A stretch of DNA of 64,000 nt from positions 1,922,001-1,986,000 of the forward strand of contig NZ_CP025003.1 in the NCBI RefSeq assembly GCF_002812485.1, read 5' to 3'. A program made the position numbers and the translations under genes. The notes under the pieces were generated by a model. The model did not search any database. It worked only from the letters and a program-made list of their open reading frames with translations, and was not told the DNA's origin. Origin of the DNA: Dickeya fangzhongdai (GTDB lineage Bacteria > Pseudomonadota > Gammaproteobacteria > Enterobacterales > Enterobacteriaceae). How positions within the stretch are numbered: the stretch's first letter is position 1; each line of letters opens with the position of its first letter. This document shows positions 1 to 8,398 of the stretch, piece after piece.

Positions 1-205
1 TACGTAAAACCAGTTCGGCGGGTACGTTCTTTTCTGCGACGGCAGAAGAGGGAATAGAAAAAAGTAAACCTGCTATAGATGCAACAAATCCGACCCGTAC
101 CAGAAAATGGTTTTTTGTCGGTACGTTCGAAGCTAATGGCGGCTTCCTTACACACGTCAATTGGGGGCTACACCCTTCAATATTACCTACACTGGCTCTT
201 GTCAT
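1..205 (-). CDS. N-terminus of a secreted protein (cut by window edge)
   Basis: An open frame runs from an ATG at 205 off the left edge, giving 68 residues. The ATG follows a good GGAGAT ribosome site at 5 nt. Residues 34-52 are hydrophobic (FLVRVGFVASIAGLLFSIP) and are followed by SSAVA/EKN, a plausible signal peptidase I site after residue 57. The mature protein would begin EKNVPAELVLR. The stretch before the hydrophobic core is unusually long (about 33 residues), so the true start could be a later non-ATG codon. The family cannot be named from this fragment; a periplasmic binding protein or secreted enzyme would both fit. It is transcribed in the same direction as cdh but lies 366 bp downstream of it. 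Confidence 0.55.
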   Translation of the reverse strand, partial: MTRASVGNIEGCSPQLTCVRKPPLASNVPTKNHFLVRVGFVASIAGLLFSIPSSAVAEKNVPAELVLR

Positions 206-570
206 ATATTCATCTCCCTATGTATTTTTTACGCTATTCCACTAGCTGGGAGTTACATCCTCCATATATTGTTACAATCGGATAATACAAATTGAGCTAT
301 TAGTGATGTGAAGGCACAAATAGCAAAAACAGCGGTGCTATTCGAGAAATGTGGCATTCTTAGAGAAGCACTGATGTATTCCCGATAAACCCATGTTTGA
401 CTTATTGTGACTCGACATTAAGGTATTCTGGAGACGGTTTCGACATACTGTTAATAACAGGTATGTTTTGATTAACCTGTGTTTTTGCGCAATCTGTAGA
501 TCGCGTCAGGCTATGGGTGTTGTGTTTTCTGGGGAACTCAGTTCCCCAGCCATCCGGTGAAAGAGACGTT
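206..570. other. Gap between cdh and the edge gene, with a hairpin
   Basis: An AT-rich non-coding stretch that should hold the promoter of the leftward gene at 1-205. The only clear structure is a perfect 10-bp inverted repeat, CTGGGGAACT at 529-538 and AGTTCCCCAG at 540-549, 22 nt past the cdh stop. It has no U-run in the cdh direction, so it is at best a weak terminator or an RNA 3'-end stabiliser. I see no convincing gene here. Confidence 0.4.
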
Positions 571-1338
571 TCAGGTCTGCGCCAGCGCGCAGCTCACATC
601 CAGAATTTCTTCCGCCGAGCCGCGGTTGAACAGGCCGATAAAATCACGCCGCACCGCCAGCAGAATCAGTTCGCCCTGAGCGTTGGCGGTCAACGCCAGA
701 CCGTAGTTTTCCATCTGGTCCCCGCGCGTTTGCACATACTGATTGAGCAGCTTGAACGGATCGGTTCGCGTCAGATCGCTGCCGTTCAGCTTGGTTGCCA
801 GATAGTCGTGGCCCAACAGCGGCTGACCGAGCGACACCCAGTCGTAACCGATGTTAGCGCTTTGGGCGCGCAGCGTCTGGTAGACCTCGGGTTTCAGGCA
901 GGAAATATGGATATGCAGCTGGCCTTGCGTGCGGCCGTACAGCGAGTTGATCGCCAGCCCGAGCGCGTCGTCCCCGATCGGTTTGCCCATTTGGCTCGAC
1001 AGCCTGTCGCGGTAGCTCCAGGCGGCGGCAAAATAGGCCGGCGTACCGGGTTGCAGCAGCAATGGGCTTTCAATGCCGCTGATGCGATCGGTCGGGATCA
1101 GCAGGTCGTGATACGGTCCGCGCCGGTCTTTGAACAGGGCGTAATGACCTTGCAGATTGACGTCAAGACAAGGGGCGGGCGAGTTATTTTTCTGCTGGTT
1201 GGGTACGCACTGCTGGCTGACGAACGTCCACAACGCGTTGCCATTGCCGCGGCGGGCGAAAGGCTGCCAGAAATAGAGCAGTAGGGCGACCAGCAGCAGC
1301 GTAACGATCAAACCGAGAAGGTATTTCTTGCGTATCAT
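571..1338 (-). CDS. cdh: CDP-diacylglycerol pyrophosphatase
   Basis: 255 residues, the usual length for Cdh. The enzyme hydrolyses CDP-diacylglycerol to CMP and phosphatidate at the inner membrane, a turnover step in phospholipid metabolism. The N-terminus is a single hydrophobic anchor (residues about 6-23, LLGLIVTLLLVALLLYFW) preceded by IRKK, so the catalytic part faces the periplasm. A histidine-triad-like motif HIHISCLKP lies near residues 142-150, as in the Cdh branch of the HIT superfamily. The gene is alone, in the same direction as the LysR gene behind it but separated from it by 172 bp. That gap carries a TTGCAAC/GTTGCAA inverted repeat (1379-1385 and 1407-1413) in the promoter area, for which no regulator is evident. 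Confidence 0.9.
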   Translation of the reverse strand: MIRKKYLLGLIVTLLLVALLLYFWQPFARRGNGNALWTFVSQQCVPNQQKNNSPAPCLDVNLQGHYALFKDRRGPYHDLLIPTDRISGIESPLLLQPGTPAYFAAAWSYRDRLSSQMGKPIGDDALGLAINSLYGRTQGQLHIHISCLKPEVYQTLRAQSANIGYDWVSLGQPLLGHDYLATKLNGSDLTRTDPFKLLNQYVQTRGDQMENYGLALTANAQGELILLAVRRDFIGLFNRGSAEEILDVSCALAQT

Positions 1339-1510
1339 GGCAGGATTCCGTGAAGGGTTGTTGCCGCATGGTTATTGATTGCAACGCAATTGTCGCAACG
1401 TTATTTGTTGCAAGGTGATTCGTCGTATGACGACAGGCTGCATTCGTGTGATGACGCGCCGCATAGTGCCGTGCGCAGATGGCGCCATGATGACAGCCGG
1501 CCGATGCCGA

Positions 1511-2410
1511 TCAATCGGCCGACGCGCTCTCGCCGATCAACGTGCGGATAACCTGAACGACCTCTTCCACCAGCAGGCTGCGCGCATGTTGGGGCGGGAA
1601 GATCGCCAGATAGGCGACGTCAATCTTCGGTTCAAAGGGTTTGATCAGCAGCGTCGCTTCGCTGGTGCGGGCGGTAATGGCATCGACAATTCCCACCCCT
1701 AATCCGGCGCCCGCCATGACGCAGCAATGGCGCAGCGAGGTTTCGATCGGGCTTTGCAACGCCACATCCTGCGCGGTGATAGCCTGCGCCAACTGTTCCC
1801 GTAACACGGTTTTGCGCCCCGGCAGGATCGAGCGGTAGTGGTTCAGGTCGTCAAGGGTGATACCGGTGCGGCCCGCCAGCGGGTGGGTTGGCGCGACGAC
1901 CGCGACCGCCTGGGCGACGCCCAGCAGGTCGGCCTGCAAGCCCTTGATTGCCGGCGTACTGTTGATAAAACCGATGTCGTACTGGTTGCTCAGCACCATT
2001 TCGGTGATCGCCAGCGTGCTTTCCACATCCATAGACAGCGCCACATCCGGGTATTTCTTCAACAGCGAGGGGAAAATGCGTTCGGTACAGAGGTTGGCGA
2101 GCGCGGACACCGCGCCGATGCGCAGCACGCTGCCTTTGGCGTGACGGATGTCGTCCGCCACCCGCAGAATGTGATCCAACCCCAGATACAGCCGTTCGAT
2201 CTCCCGGAAAAGCTTAAGTGCTTCTTCACGGGGTTCGAGTCCCCGGCCATCCCGATCAAACAGTTTTAGTTTAACCGCGTACTCAAAATCCTTGATCAGC
2301 CGGCTGACCGCCGGTTGGGTGATATTCATGATGTTGGCGGCCTGTGTGATGCCGCCGGTCAGAATCACCTTATGGAATGCTTCAACCTGTCTTAAGTTGA
2401 TACGGCTCAT
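1511..2410 (-). CDS. LysR-family transcriptional regulator of the adjacent ABC locus
   Basis: 299 residues from the ATG at 2410 (MSRINLRQVEAFHKVI). A TTG four codons upstream is also open, but the ATG fits LysR N-termini better. The winged helix-turn-helix is at residues about 3-60 (GGITQAANIMNITQPAVSRLIKDFE), followed by a periplasmic-binding-like effector domain (from about residue 88, LRIGAVSALANLC). The gene is divergent from the peptide-type binding protein at 2577, with 166 bp between starts, the standard arrangement for a LysR activator and its target. A dyad CATAA-N7-TTATG at 2424-2440, just upstream of its own start, suits LysR binding and autoregulation. The effector is unknown; the general shape resembles the NocR/OccR opine-regulator group, but that is only an impression. 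Confidence 0.88.
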   Translation of the reverse strand: MSRINLRQVEAFHKVILTGGITQAANIMNITQPAVSRLIKDFEYAVKLKLFDRDGRGLEPREEALKLFREIERLYLGLDHILRVADDIRHAKGSVLRIGAVSALANLCTERIFPSLLKKYPDVALSMDVESTLAITEMVLSNQYDIGFINSTPAIKGLQADLLGVAQAVAVVAPTHPLAGRTGITLDDLNHYRSILPGRKTVLREQLAQAITAQDVALQSPIETSLRHCCVMAGAGLGVGIVDAITARTSEATLLIKPFEPKIDVAYLAIFPPQHARSLLVEEVVQVIRTLIGESASAD

Positions 2411-2423
2411 AGATGTTACCAAC

Positions 2424-2440
2424 CATAATGTTTATTTATG
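2424..2440. promoter_or_regulatory. Candidate LysR operator
   Basis: The 17-bp sequence CATAATGTTTATTTATG is a perfect dyad, CATAA and TTATG separated by 7 bp. It contains the ATAA-N7-TTAT core that fits the T-N11-A rule for LysR-type boxes. It sits 14 bp upstream of the LysR start and 137 bp upstream of the divergent binding-protein gene, so one site could serve autoregulation and activation. Confidence 0.45.
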
Positions 2441-2576
2441 AATTCGGTACAAAATACGATTTTTAATTATTTTAACCAACACGTAGACTCCATCCCGAAG
2501 GTTACAGTTTGTCATAGATTTGCACAAAGCGTGATAAACCCGAATGCGGGATGGATCCGAATTTAAAGGAGTAACC

Positions 2577-4115
2577 ATGAAAGGAACGTTGTTTGTTGCC
2601 GGCCTGATGACGCTGATGCCCATCGCGCAGGCAGCGGATTTGACGATTGGACTGGCGTCATCCACCACCTCGATGGATCCGCAGTTTTATGTCGGCGGCG
2701 CTAACAGCGCAATGGCCCGCAATCTGTTCGACGGGCTGGTTAACCAAAACGAAAAACAACAAATTACCCCTGCTCTGGCGGTGTCATGGAAAGCTATCGA
2801 CGACACCACCTGGCAATTTAAATTGCGACCGAACGTCAAGTTTCACGATGGCACCGATTTTAACGCCCGGGATGTGGTGGCCAGTGTGAAACGCATCGCG
2901 TTGGCGGCGAAAAACAGCCCCAGCGCTTACACGCCCTACGTGGCGGACATCAGCGAGGTTCGTGAAATCGACCCGCTGACGGTGGAAATCAAGACCAAAG
3001 GACCGGCGGCGCTGCTGCTCAACAACCTGAGCCGCATCGCGATACTGCCGGCGCGGCTGGCCGACCAGCCGACCGACGTGCTGAACGGCGGTAAAGACGT
3101 GATTGGCACCGGCCCGTTCAAATTTGTCTCCTATACCCCGGATGACAAGGTGGTGCTGAGCCGTAACGACCACTACTGGGGCGGCAAAGCCGAGTGGGAC
3201 CAGGTGACGTTGCGCGTCATCAAGAACAGCAGCGCGCGCATTGCCGCGTTGCTGTCCGGCGATGTGGACATGATCGAAAGCGTGCCGACCGCAGACCGCG
3301 CGTCTATCGCGCGTCAGCAGGCTTTCGCCACGGAGTCGGTGCCGGGCAACCGCATTTTGTATCTGCACCCGGATCAGGACAGAGACGAGTCGCCGTTCGC
3401 CAAAGGCGACGACGGCAAGAATCCGCTGAAAAAAGCGGAGGTGCGTCAGGCGATGTCGCTGGCGATCAATCGCGACGCGCTGGTGCAGCGTATCCTCGAC
3501 GGGCAGGGGCTGCCTTCGTCGCAGTTGGTGCCGCAAGGGTATCCGGGATATTCCGCCAAAATACCGGCGCCGGTTTACGACCTGGCGCAGGCGAAACAAA
3601 AACTGGCGGCGGCGGGCTATCCGAACGGCTTTACCCTGACGTTCCACGCCTCGAACGATCGCTATCCCAACGACGCCAAAATCGCGCAGGCGCTGGGGCA
3701 GATGTTCAGTCAGGCGGGCATCAAGACCGAGGTGGTCACCATGCCCGGCAACGTCTACTTCGCCAAGGCGGCGCAGCGTGAATTCAGCCTGGTGATGGGC
3801 GGCGCGGCGATTGAAACCGGCGAGGCGTCCGGCGTGCTGGGGCCGTTGCTGGAAACCTTTGGCCCGAATGCCGGCCAGGGAAACCGGGGACGGTATTCCA
3901 ATGCCGAATTTGACAAGCTGCTGAATCAGGCTCGCGCCACGCTGGATGAACGGCAACGCGATGCTCTGCTGCAGCAGGCAACCGAATTGGCGATGAAAGA
4001 GCAAGGGGTTATCCCGCTGCTGTTTCTCTCCAATACCTGGGCAATGAAAAAAGGCTATAGCTACGTGGGCCGCACAGACGGCTACACATTGCCCTATTTC
4101 GTTCACAAGCAGTAA
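2577..4115 (+). CDS. Peptide-type ABC transporter substrate-binding protein (SBP family 5)
   Basis: 512 residues from the ATG at 2577, which has the ribosome site AAAGGAG 7 nt upstream. An upstream in-frame ATG at 2544 lacks one and would bury the signal peptide. Residues 1-18 form a signal peptide ending IAQA/AD. The mature protein has the family-5 pattern of DppA, OppA, GsiB and NikA: SMDPQF near the start, NLFDGLV, a TWQFKLRPNVKFHDGT block and GTGPFKF. It captures a small ligand in the periplasm and hands it to the permeases at 7424-9315. Family 5 proteins bind di- and oligopeptides, glutathione, nickel chelates, opines and some sugars, so the ligand cannot be fixed from sequence. The gene is physically separated from its permeases by an ERIC element, three enzyme genes and a second repeat. 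Confidence 0.9.
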   Translation: MKGTLFVAGLMTLMPIAQAADLTIGLASSTTSMDPQFYVGGANSAMARNLFDGLVNQNEKQQITPALAVSWKAIDDTTWQFKLRPNVKFHDGTDFNARDVVASVKRIALAAKNSPSAYTPYVADISEVREIDPLTVEIKTKGPAALLLNNLSRIAILPARLADQPTDVLNGGKDVIGTGPFKFVSYTPDDKVVLSRNDHYWGGKAEWDQVTLRVIKNSSARIAALLSGDVDMIESVPTADRASIARQQAFATESVPGNRILYLHPDQDRDESPFAKGDDGKNPLKKAEVRQAMSLAINRDALVQRILDGQGLPSSQLVPQGYPGYSAKIPAPVYDLAQAKQKLAAAGYPNGFTLTFHASNDRYPNDAKIAQALGQMFSQAGIKTEVVTMPGNVYFAKAAQREFSLVMGGAAIETGEASGVLGPLLETFGPNAGQGNRGRYSNAEFDKLLNQARATLDERQRDALLQQATELAMKEQGVIPLLFLSNTWAMKKGYSYVGRTDGYTLPYFVHKQ

Positions 4116-4160
4116 AACGGTGAGTTTTTCACCCGGCGCTGGTGGTGAATGAAAATGATG

Positions 4161-4286
4161 TATACCCAAATAATTCGGGTTGCAGGAAGGCGGCAACCGA
4201 GTGAATCCCCAGGAGCTTACATAAGTAAGTGACTGGGGGGAGTGAGGGCAGCCAACACACCTGCAACTCGAAGTATGACGGGTATA
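4161..4286 (+). repeat. ERIC element (126 bp)
   Basis: A full-length enterobacterial repetitive intergenic consensus. It starts TATACCCAAATAATTCGGGT and ends in the matching inverted end GGGTATA. The centre holds GTGAATCCCCAGGAGCTTAC and AAGTAAGTGACTGGGG, the two conserved blocks of the family. It lies between the binding-protein gene and the aldolase gene. Transcribed ERIC copies fold into long hairpins and can alter mRNA stability, so it may uncouple the binding protein from downstream genes. Confidence 0.92.
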
Positions 4287-4327
4287 GTGCGATTTTTACG
4301 TTAACACCAGGGTTCTCCCATCAGGCC

Positions 4328-4356
4328 GTGTCCCGCTGCATTGCGCGGCGGGACAC
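4328..4356 (+). promoter_or_regulatory. Hairpin ahead of the aldolase gene
   Basis: A perfect 9-bp inverted repeat, GTGTCCCGC at 4328-4336 and GCGGGACAC at 4348-4356, with an 11-nt loop and no U-run. It ends 27 nt before the ATG at 4384, so it is more likely an mRNA stability or 5'-end structure than a terminator, although termination of ERIC readthrough is possible. Confidence 0.4.
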
Positions 4357-4383
4357 TCCGCCTGCCACTTTCAGGGTCACTCC

Positions 4384-5268
4384 ATGAGCGAATTCTTCGG
4401 CGTATTTCCCTATCTGGTTTCACCTATAAAAGCGAATGGCGATGTGGACAAAACCGTCCTCGCCGAACTGGTCGAGCACCTTATCGCCAGCGGCGTACAT
4501 GGTTTGACGCCGCTTGGCAGCACCGGCGAATTCGCTTATCTGACCGCAAAGCAGCGTTTTGATGTCGTCAGCACCGTGGTTGACGCGGCGCGCGGCCGGG
4601 TGCCGGTGATCGCCGGCGTAGCCGCCACCACCATTCAGGATGCGGTGGCGCAGACGCAGGCTTACCTCGGCCTGGGCGTCGACGGCATTCTGGCGATACT
4701 TGAGGCTTATTTCCCGTTGACCGATGCCGGCGTGGAGAGCTACTTTCGGGCGATTGCCGAAGCCGCGCATCCCACGCCCGTGGTGCTGTACACCAATCCT
4801 CATTTCCAGCGTTCCGACTTAAGCCTGCCGGTGATCGAGCGTTTAAGCCACGTGGATAACATCCGTTACATCAAGGATGCGTCCACCAATACCGGCCGGT
4901 TATTGTCGATCATCGAACGCACCGAAGGACGCATGCAGGTTTTCGCCGCCTCGGCCCATATTCCCGCCTGCGTCATGCTGATCGGCGGCGTCGGCTGGAT
5001 GGCCGGCCCGGCCTGTATCGTGCCGCGTCAGAGCCTGGCGCTGTACGAGGCGGCCAAACGCGGCGACTGGCAACTGGCGATGGAACTGCAACGCCCGTTG
5101 TGGCGGGTGAATGAAATTTTCGCCAAATACTCGGTGGCCGCCTGCATCAAGGCCGCGCTGGAGATGCAGGGATTCGCGGTCGGCAACCCGATTGCTCCGC
5201 AACAGCCGCTGAATCATCACGCGCGGGAAGAGATCGCCAGCGTGCTGAAACTGGTGGGCGCTCTGTGA
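4384..5268 (+). CDS. DapA-family aldolase/lyase
   Basis: 294 residues, the usual length for the dihydrodipicolinate synthase / N-acetylneuraminate lyase family of class I aldolases. The Schiff-base lysine is in RYIKDAS (about residue 164) and the catalytic tyrosine in VVLYTNP (about residue 136). The GSTGEF motif that binds the substrate carboxylate is at about residues 40-45. These enzymes add or cleave pyruvate-type 2-oxo acids. This is not the biosynthetic DapA by context: it heads a tightly coupled group with two nucleoside hydrolases inside a peptide-type ABC locus, so a catabolic aldol cleavage is more likely. Its stop overlaps the GTG start of the next gene (GTGA), indicating translational coupling. 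Confidence 0.85.
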   Translation: MSEFFGVFPYLVSPIKANGDVDKTVLAELVEHLIASGVHGLTPLGSTGEFAYLTAKQRFDVVSTVVDAARGRVPVIAGVAATTIQDAVAQTQAYLGLGVDGILAILEAYFPLTDAGVESYFRAIAEAAHPTPVVLYTNPHFQRSDLSLPVIERLSHVDNIRYIKDASTNTGRLLSIIERTEGRMQVFAASAHIPACVMLIGGVGWMAGPACIVPRQSLALYEAAKRGDWQLAMELQRPLWRVNEIFAKYSVAACIKAALEMQGFAVGNPIAPQQPLNHHAREEIASVLKLVGAL

Positions 5269-6215
5269 AGTCGATTCCCATCATCATCGATTGCGACCCC
5301 GGTATTGACGACGCGCTGGCGTTACTGAGCGCGTTTGTCGCCCCACAGCTGGCGATTCAGGGCATTACCGTGGTGAACGGTAATCAGCCGTTGCCCAACA
5401 CGCTGCGCAATGCGCTGCAGATCGTCGAACTGGGCGAGCGTACCGATATTCCGGTGTTTGCCGGTTGCTGGCAACCGATGTTGCGCGAGCCGATCCACGG
5501 TCAGTTTCATGGCAAGAATGGGTTGGGCGACAGCGATTTTCCCGCGCCGCGTAAAGCGGCGGAAATGCAGCACGCGGTTAACTTTCTGATCGCCCGTTGC
5601 CGGGCGGCGGCGCAGAGCGGCGAACGCATTACGTTGTGCTCGCTGGGGCCGCTGACCAACCTGGCCAGCGCCTTCTGTATCGCGCCCGATATCGTGGACG
5701 GCATCGAACGAATTGTATCAATGGGCGGCGCCTGCCGGGAGCTGGGCAACCGCACCATGACGTCGGAATTCAACATGCTGGCCGACCCGCACGCGGCGCA
5801 CATCGTCTTTTCGCAGGAACTGCCGATGACGCTGTTGCCGCTGGACGCCACCCATCAGGTGATTCTGACGCCGGAGCGCGTCAGCGAACTGGTGACTCAC
5901 GCCGGGCGATTGCGCGCTCCGCTGAGTCAACTGATGGCGTTTTGGGATCGCAATGACGTTAAACGTTACGGCTCCCGCGGCGGGCCGCTGCATGACCCGC
6001 TGGTGATCGCCTGGGTATTGCGCCCCGATTTGTTCCAGACCGAACGGGCGCGGGTGCTGGTGGAGCATCAGAGCGAACTGTGTATGGGACAGAGCGTAAT
6101 GGATATCTACGGTAAATCCGGCCTGTCGGCGAACGTCGATGTGGTCACCGGCGTGGCGGTCGACGAGGTGTTTCAGTTGTTCTGTCAGCTGTTTTCAGCT
6201 TATGGAACCGCGTGA
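5265..6215 (+). CDS. Nucleoside hydrolase (IUNH family), first paralogue
   Basis: 316 residues. GTG start overlapping the previous stop by 4 nt. The calcium-binding N-terminus [16 protein letters not shown] carries the DxDxxxDD signature. The ribose-binding block reads [10 protein letters not shown] and keeps the Asn, Glu and Asn positions of Crithidia nucleoside hydrolase (N160, E166, N168), although the usual proline is Met. The C-terminal [10 protein letters not shown] supplies the His-Asp pair that contacts base and calcium. The family cleaves N-glycosidic bonds of ribonucleosides, giving ribose and free base. The protein is cytosolic, with no signal. It is followed by a second paralogue with an ATGA overlap. 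It is not an obvious RihA, RihB or RihC, and its placement with an ABC importer suggests an imported N-riboside-like substrate. Confidence 0.88.
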   Translation: MKSIPIIIDCDPGIDDALALLSAFVAPQLAIQGITVVNGNQPLPNTLRNALQIVELGERTDIPVFAGCWQPMLREPIHGQFHGKNGLGDSDFPAPRKAAEMQHAVNFLIARCRAAAQSGERITLCSLGPLTNLASAFCIAPDIVDGIERIVSMGGACRELGNRTMTSEFNMLADPHAAHIVFSQELPMTLLPLDATHQVILTPERVSELVTHAGRLRAPLSQLMAFWDRNDVKRYGSRGGPLHDPLVIAWVLRPDLFQTERARVLVEHQSELCMGQSVMDIYGKSGLSANVDVVTGVAVDEVFQLFCQLFSAYGTA

Positions 6216-7183
6216 TGACACGTCAGCGAATCATTATTGACACCGATCCCGGCGTAGACGACGCCATTGCGCTGTGGCTGGCGCTGGCCTCGCCGGAACT
6301 GGACGTATTGGGTATTACGGTGGTGGCCGGCAACGTGGCGCTGGAGAATACGCTGGCGAACGCCCGGCGGATTGTGGCGCTGTCCGGTCGTGATGACGTG
6401 CCGGTGTTCGCCGGTGCGAAAAGGCCGCTGATCGGTCCGCAGCGCTACGGCAAGTACGCCCATATCGGCGCATTCAGCGATGAGCTGGTGCCGGCGGGCG
6501 AGTGCCGGGTCGTGCAGGAGCACGCGGTGGATTTTATCGTTCGCACCGCACGTCGGGCGGCGGAAGAACAGAACCCGATTACCTTTTGCGCCATCGGGCC
6601 GATGACCAATCTGGCGCTGGCGCTGATTCAGCACCCGGACGTCGCGCGCGGCATCCGTCAGGTGGTGACCATGAGCTGCGCCTTTACCGCGCTCGGCCAC
6701 CGCACGCCGTGGGCGGAATTCAATATCTATGCCGATCCGCACGCCGCCCGCCGGGTATTCGGCAGCGGCATTCCTTTGGTGATCATGCCGCTGGACATGA
6801 CGTTTCAGGCGCTGATTACCCAACAGGAGATCGACGTTTTGCAACGTGACGCCGGGCGGCCCGGTGAGGCCATCGCCCGCCTGTTGGGCGCTTTTGACCG
6901 CAGCGACATGGCGCGTTTCGGCCGCGAAGGCGGTCCGGTGCATGACGCCACCACCGTGGCCTGGCTATTGCAACCGTCGCTGTTTGCCGGACGGGAGGCG
7001 CTGGTCGGGGTGACCGTCGCCGGTGAAACCGCCGGGCATACCTGGGCGGATTTTTATGGCAAGCTGTCGCAGGCGCCTAATGCGCAGGTGATGCAGTCGG
7101 TAGATGAACCCGGTTTTCTGTCGTTGCTGGTCCGGGTGCTCAGCCGCTACGGCCGGCCGGATATCCCGGAGCGTCACGCGTAG
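6212..7183 (+). CDS. Nucleoside hydrolase (IUNH family), second paralogue with altered active site
   Basis: 323 residues; the ATG overlaps the previous TGA (ATGA). It has the signature IIIDTDPGVDDAIALW and the C-terminal PVHDATTVAW, so calcium and base-side residues are present. Two family-conserved spots differ: the MGG motif is MSC, and the ribose-binding Asn of GN-x-TP-x-AEFN is His (GHRTPWAEFN), while Glu and the second Asn remain. In Crithidia nucleoside hydrolase that Asn contacts the sugar, so this copy may accept a changed or substituted ribose. The TAG stop at 7181-7183 lies within the end of a palindromic repeat. Neighbours and length support an intact gene, not decay. Confidence 0.87.
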   Translation: MMTRQRIIIDTDPGVDDAIALWLALASPELDVLGITVVAGNVALENTLANARRIVALSGRDDVPVFAGAKRPLIGPQRYGKYAHIGAFSDELVPAGECRVVQEHAVDFIVRTARRAAEEQNPITFCAIGPMTNLALALIQHPDVARGIRQVVTMSCAFTALGHRTPWAEFNIYADPHAARRVFGSGIPLVIMPLDMTFQALITQQEIDVLQRDAGRPGEAIARLLGAFDRSDMARFGREGGPVHDATTVAWLLQPSLFAGREALVGVTVAGETAGHTWADFYGKLSQAPNAQVMQSVDEPGFLSLLVRVLSRYGRPDIPERHA

Positions 7184-7395
7184 AGCCTATCTCAATAGGC
7201 GTAATGGGCGCAGTCAGTTTGGACATGGCAGCGCGGAGACAACATGCAATGCATGTTGAACGGACAAAGCAATTGGTCCGGCCCAACGGGCGAGCGCGGC
7301 GAGTAAACCGAAGCGTACACGCAGTACGTGAGGGTTTCGGGCACCGCCCAGGGCCAAAATGGCAAGTAAAATCGCTCTATTGGGGTAGGTTCTTA
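7181..7395 (+). repeat. Palindromic intergenic repeat, long copy
   Basis: About 215 bp with inverted ends, TAGAGCCTATC on the left and GTAGGTTCTTA on the right. A second copy of about 150 bp lies inverted at 45414-45563. Shared blocks include GCAGTCAGTTTGGACA, GCGTACACGCAGTACGTGAG and GCCCAGGGCCAAAATG. The long copy has roughly 65 extra bp in the middle, including the perfect dyad CAACATGCA/TGCATGTTG at 7240-7258. The left end overlaps the TAG stop of the second nucleoside hydrolase. It encodes nothing convincing. It resembles a MITE or ERIC-like RNA-folding element and separates the enzyme genes from the permease genes. Confidence 0.85.
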
Positions 7396-7423
7396 ACCCA
7401 TCGCTAACCAACAAGGATGCGTC

Positions 7424-8398
7424 ATGGCCCGCTTTTTACTCAGTCGTTTTCTGCAAACCCTGATAACGCTGGCGGTCATGTCGGTGCTGGTTTTCGCCGG
7501 CGTGTATCTGGTCGGCAACCCGGTGGATTTGCTGTTGGGCAGCAACGCCACCCCGGCCGAGCGCGAGGCGGTGATCCGCGCGTTCGGGCTGGATAAAACC
7601 TTGTGGCAACAGTACCTGCTGTTTGTTACCCACGCGCTGCAGGGCGATTTGGGCAACTCCTTCATTTTCAACCAACCGGCGCTACACCTGATTTTGCAAC
7701 GCATGCCCGCCACGCTGGAACTGGCGCTGGTGGCGTTTCTGCTGTCGCTGCTGATCGGTATTCCGCTGGGGGTGTTCGCCGGCCTGCGTCCGGACAGCCT
7801 GGCGGCGAAATCGGTGATGACGGTGTCGATTCTGGGCTTTAGCCTGCCGACGTTCTGGATCGGCATGATGATGATCATGCTGTTCAGCGTGAAGCTGGGG
7901 TGGCTGCCGTCGTCGGGACGGGGCGACACCGTGACGGTGGCGGGCGTGCCGCTGAGCCTGCTGACGTCGGACGGCTGGCAGCACCTGCTGCTGCCGGCGC
8001 TCAATCTGGCGTTGTTCAAGATTTCGCTGATTATCCGCCTGACCCGCGCCGGCGTGCGCGAGTGCCTGCAACAGGACTACGTACGTTTTGCCCGCGCCAA
8101 GGGGCTGTCGGAGCGCCGCATCCTGTTTGTGCACGTGCTGAAAAATACGTTGATCCCGCTGATTACGGTGATTGGCCTGGAACTGGGCGCGCTGATCGCC
8201 TTTGCGGTGGTGACCGAAACCATTTACGCCTGGCCGGGGATGGGCAAACTGATTATCGACTCCATCGCGGTGCTGGATCGCCCGGTGATTCTGGCCTACC
8301 TGATGATGACGGTGGTGATGTTCAGCCTGATCAATCTGCTGGTGGACGTGCTATACGCGGTGGTGGATCCGCGCATCCGGTTAGGAGGAGGGCAATGA
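7424..8398 (+). CDS. ABC transporter permease, DppB/OppB type
   Basis: 324 residues with six predicted membrane spans. The first (residues about 9-30) is followed by the long periplasmic loop typical of DppB-type subunits (GNPVDLLLGSNATPAEREAV). The cytoplasmic EAA-like loop that docks the ATPase is at about residues 220-240 (YVRFARAKGLSERRILFVH). It forms the translocation channel with the next gene product and imports ligand delivered by the binding protein at 2577. The start has CAAGGA about 6 nt upstream. Its TGA overlaps the next ATG. The gene sits directly downstream of the palindromic repeat, so it may be transcribed less than, or separately from, the enzyme genes. Confidence 0.9.
   Translation: MARFLLSRFLQTLITLAVMSVLVFAGVYLVGNPVDLLLGSNATPAEREAVIRAFGLDKTLWQQYLLFVTHALQGDLGNSFIFNQPALHLILQRMPATLELALVAFLLSLLIGIPLGVFAGLRPDSLAAKSVMTVSILGFSLPTFWIGMMMIMLFSVKLGWLPSSGRGDTVTVAGVPLSLLTSDGWQHLLLPALNLALFKISLIIRLTRAGVRECLQQDYVRFARAKGLSERRILFVHVLKNTLIPLITVIGLELGALIAFAVVTETIYAWPGMGKLIIDSIAVLDRPVILAYLMMTVVMFSLINLLVDVLYAVVDPRIRLGGGQ

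Noticed and set aside
79..285. 68-codon rightward frame at the left edge
   Set aside because: No ribosome site, and it overlaps the better leftward frame with signal peptide and GGAGAT.
517..1284. Long open frame opposite cdh (255 codons)
   Set aside because: Fully antisense to cdh, with low-complexity Arg/Gln-rich translation typical of GC-rich shadow frames.
2784..4196. 470-codon frame opposite the binding-protein gene
   Set aside because: Shadow of the real gene; the translation is His/Arg/Gln-rich without domains, and part of it is antisense to a signal peptide-bearing protein.
7204..7407. 67-codon frame inside the long palindromic repeat
   Set aside because: Lies in a non-coding repeat; the short copy of the repeat does not keep the frame.
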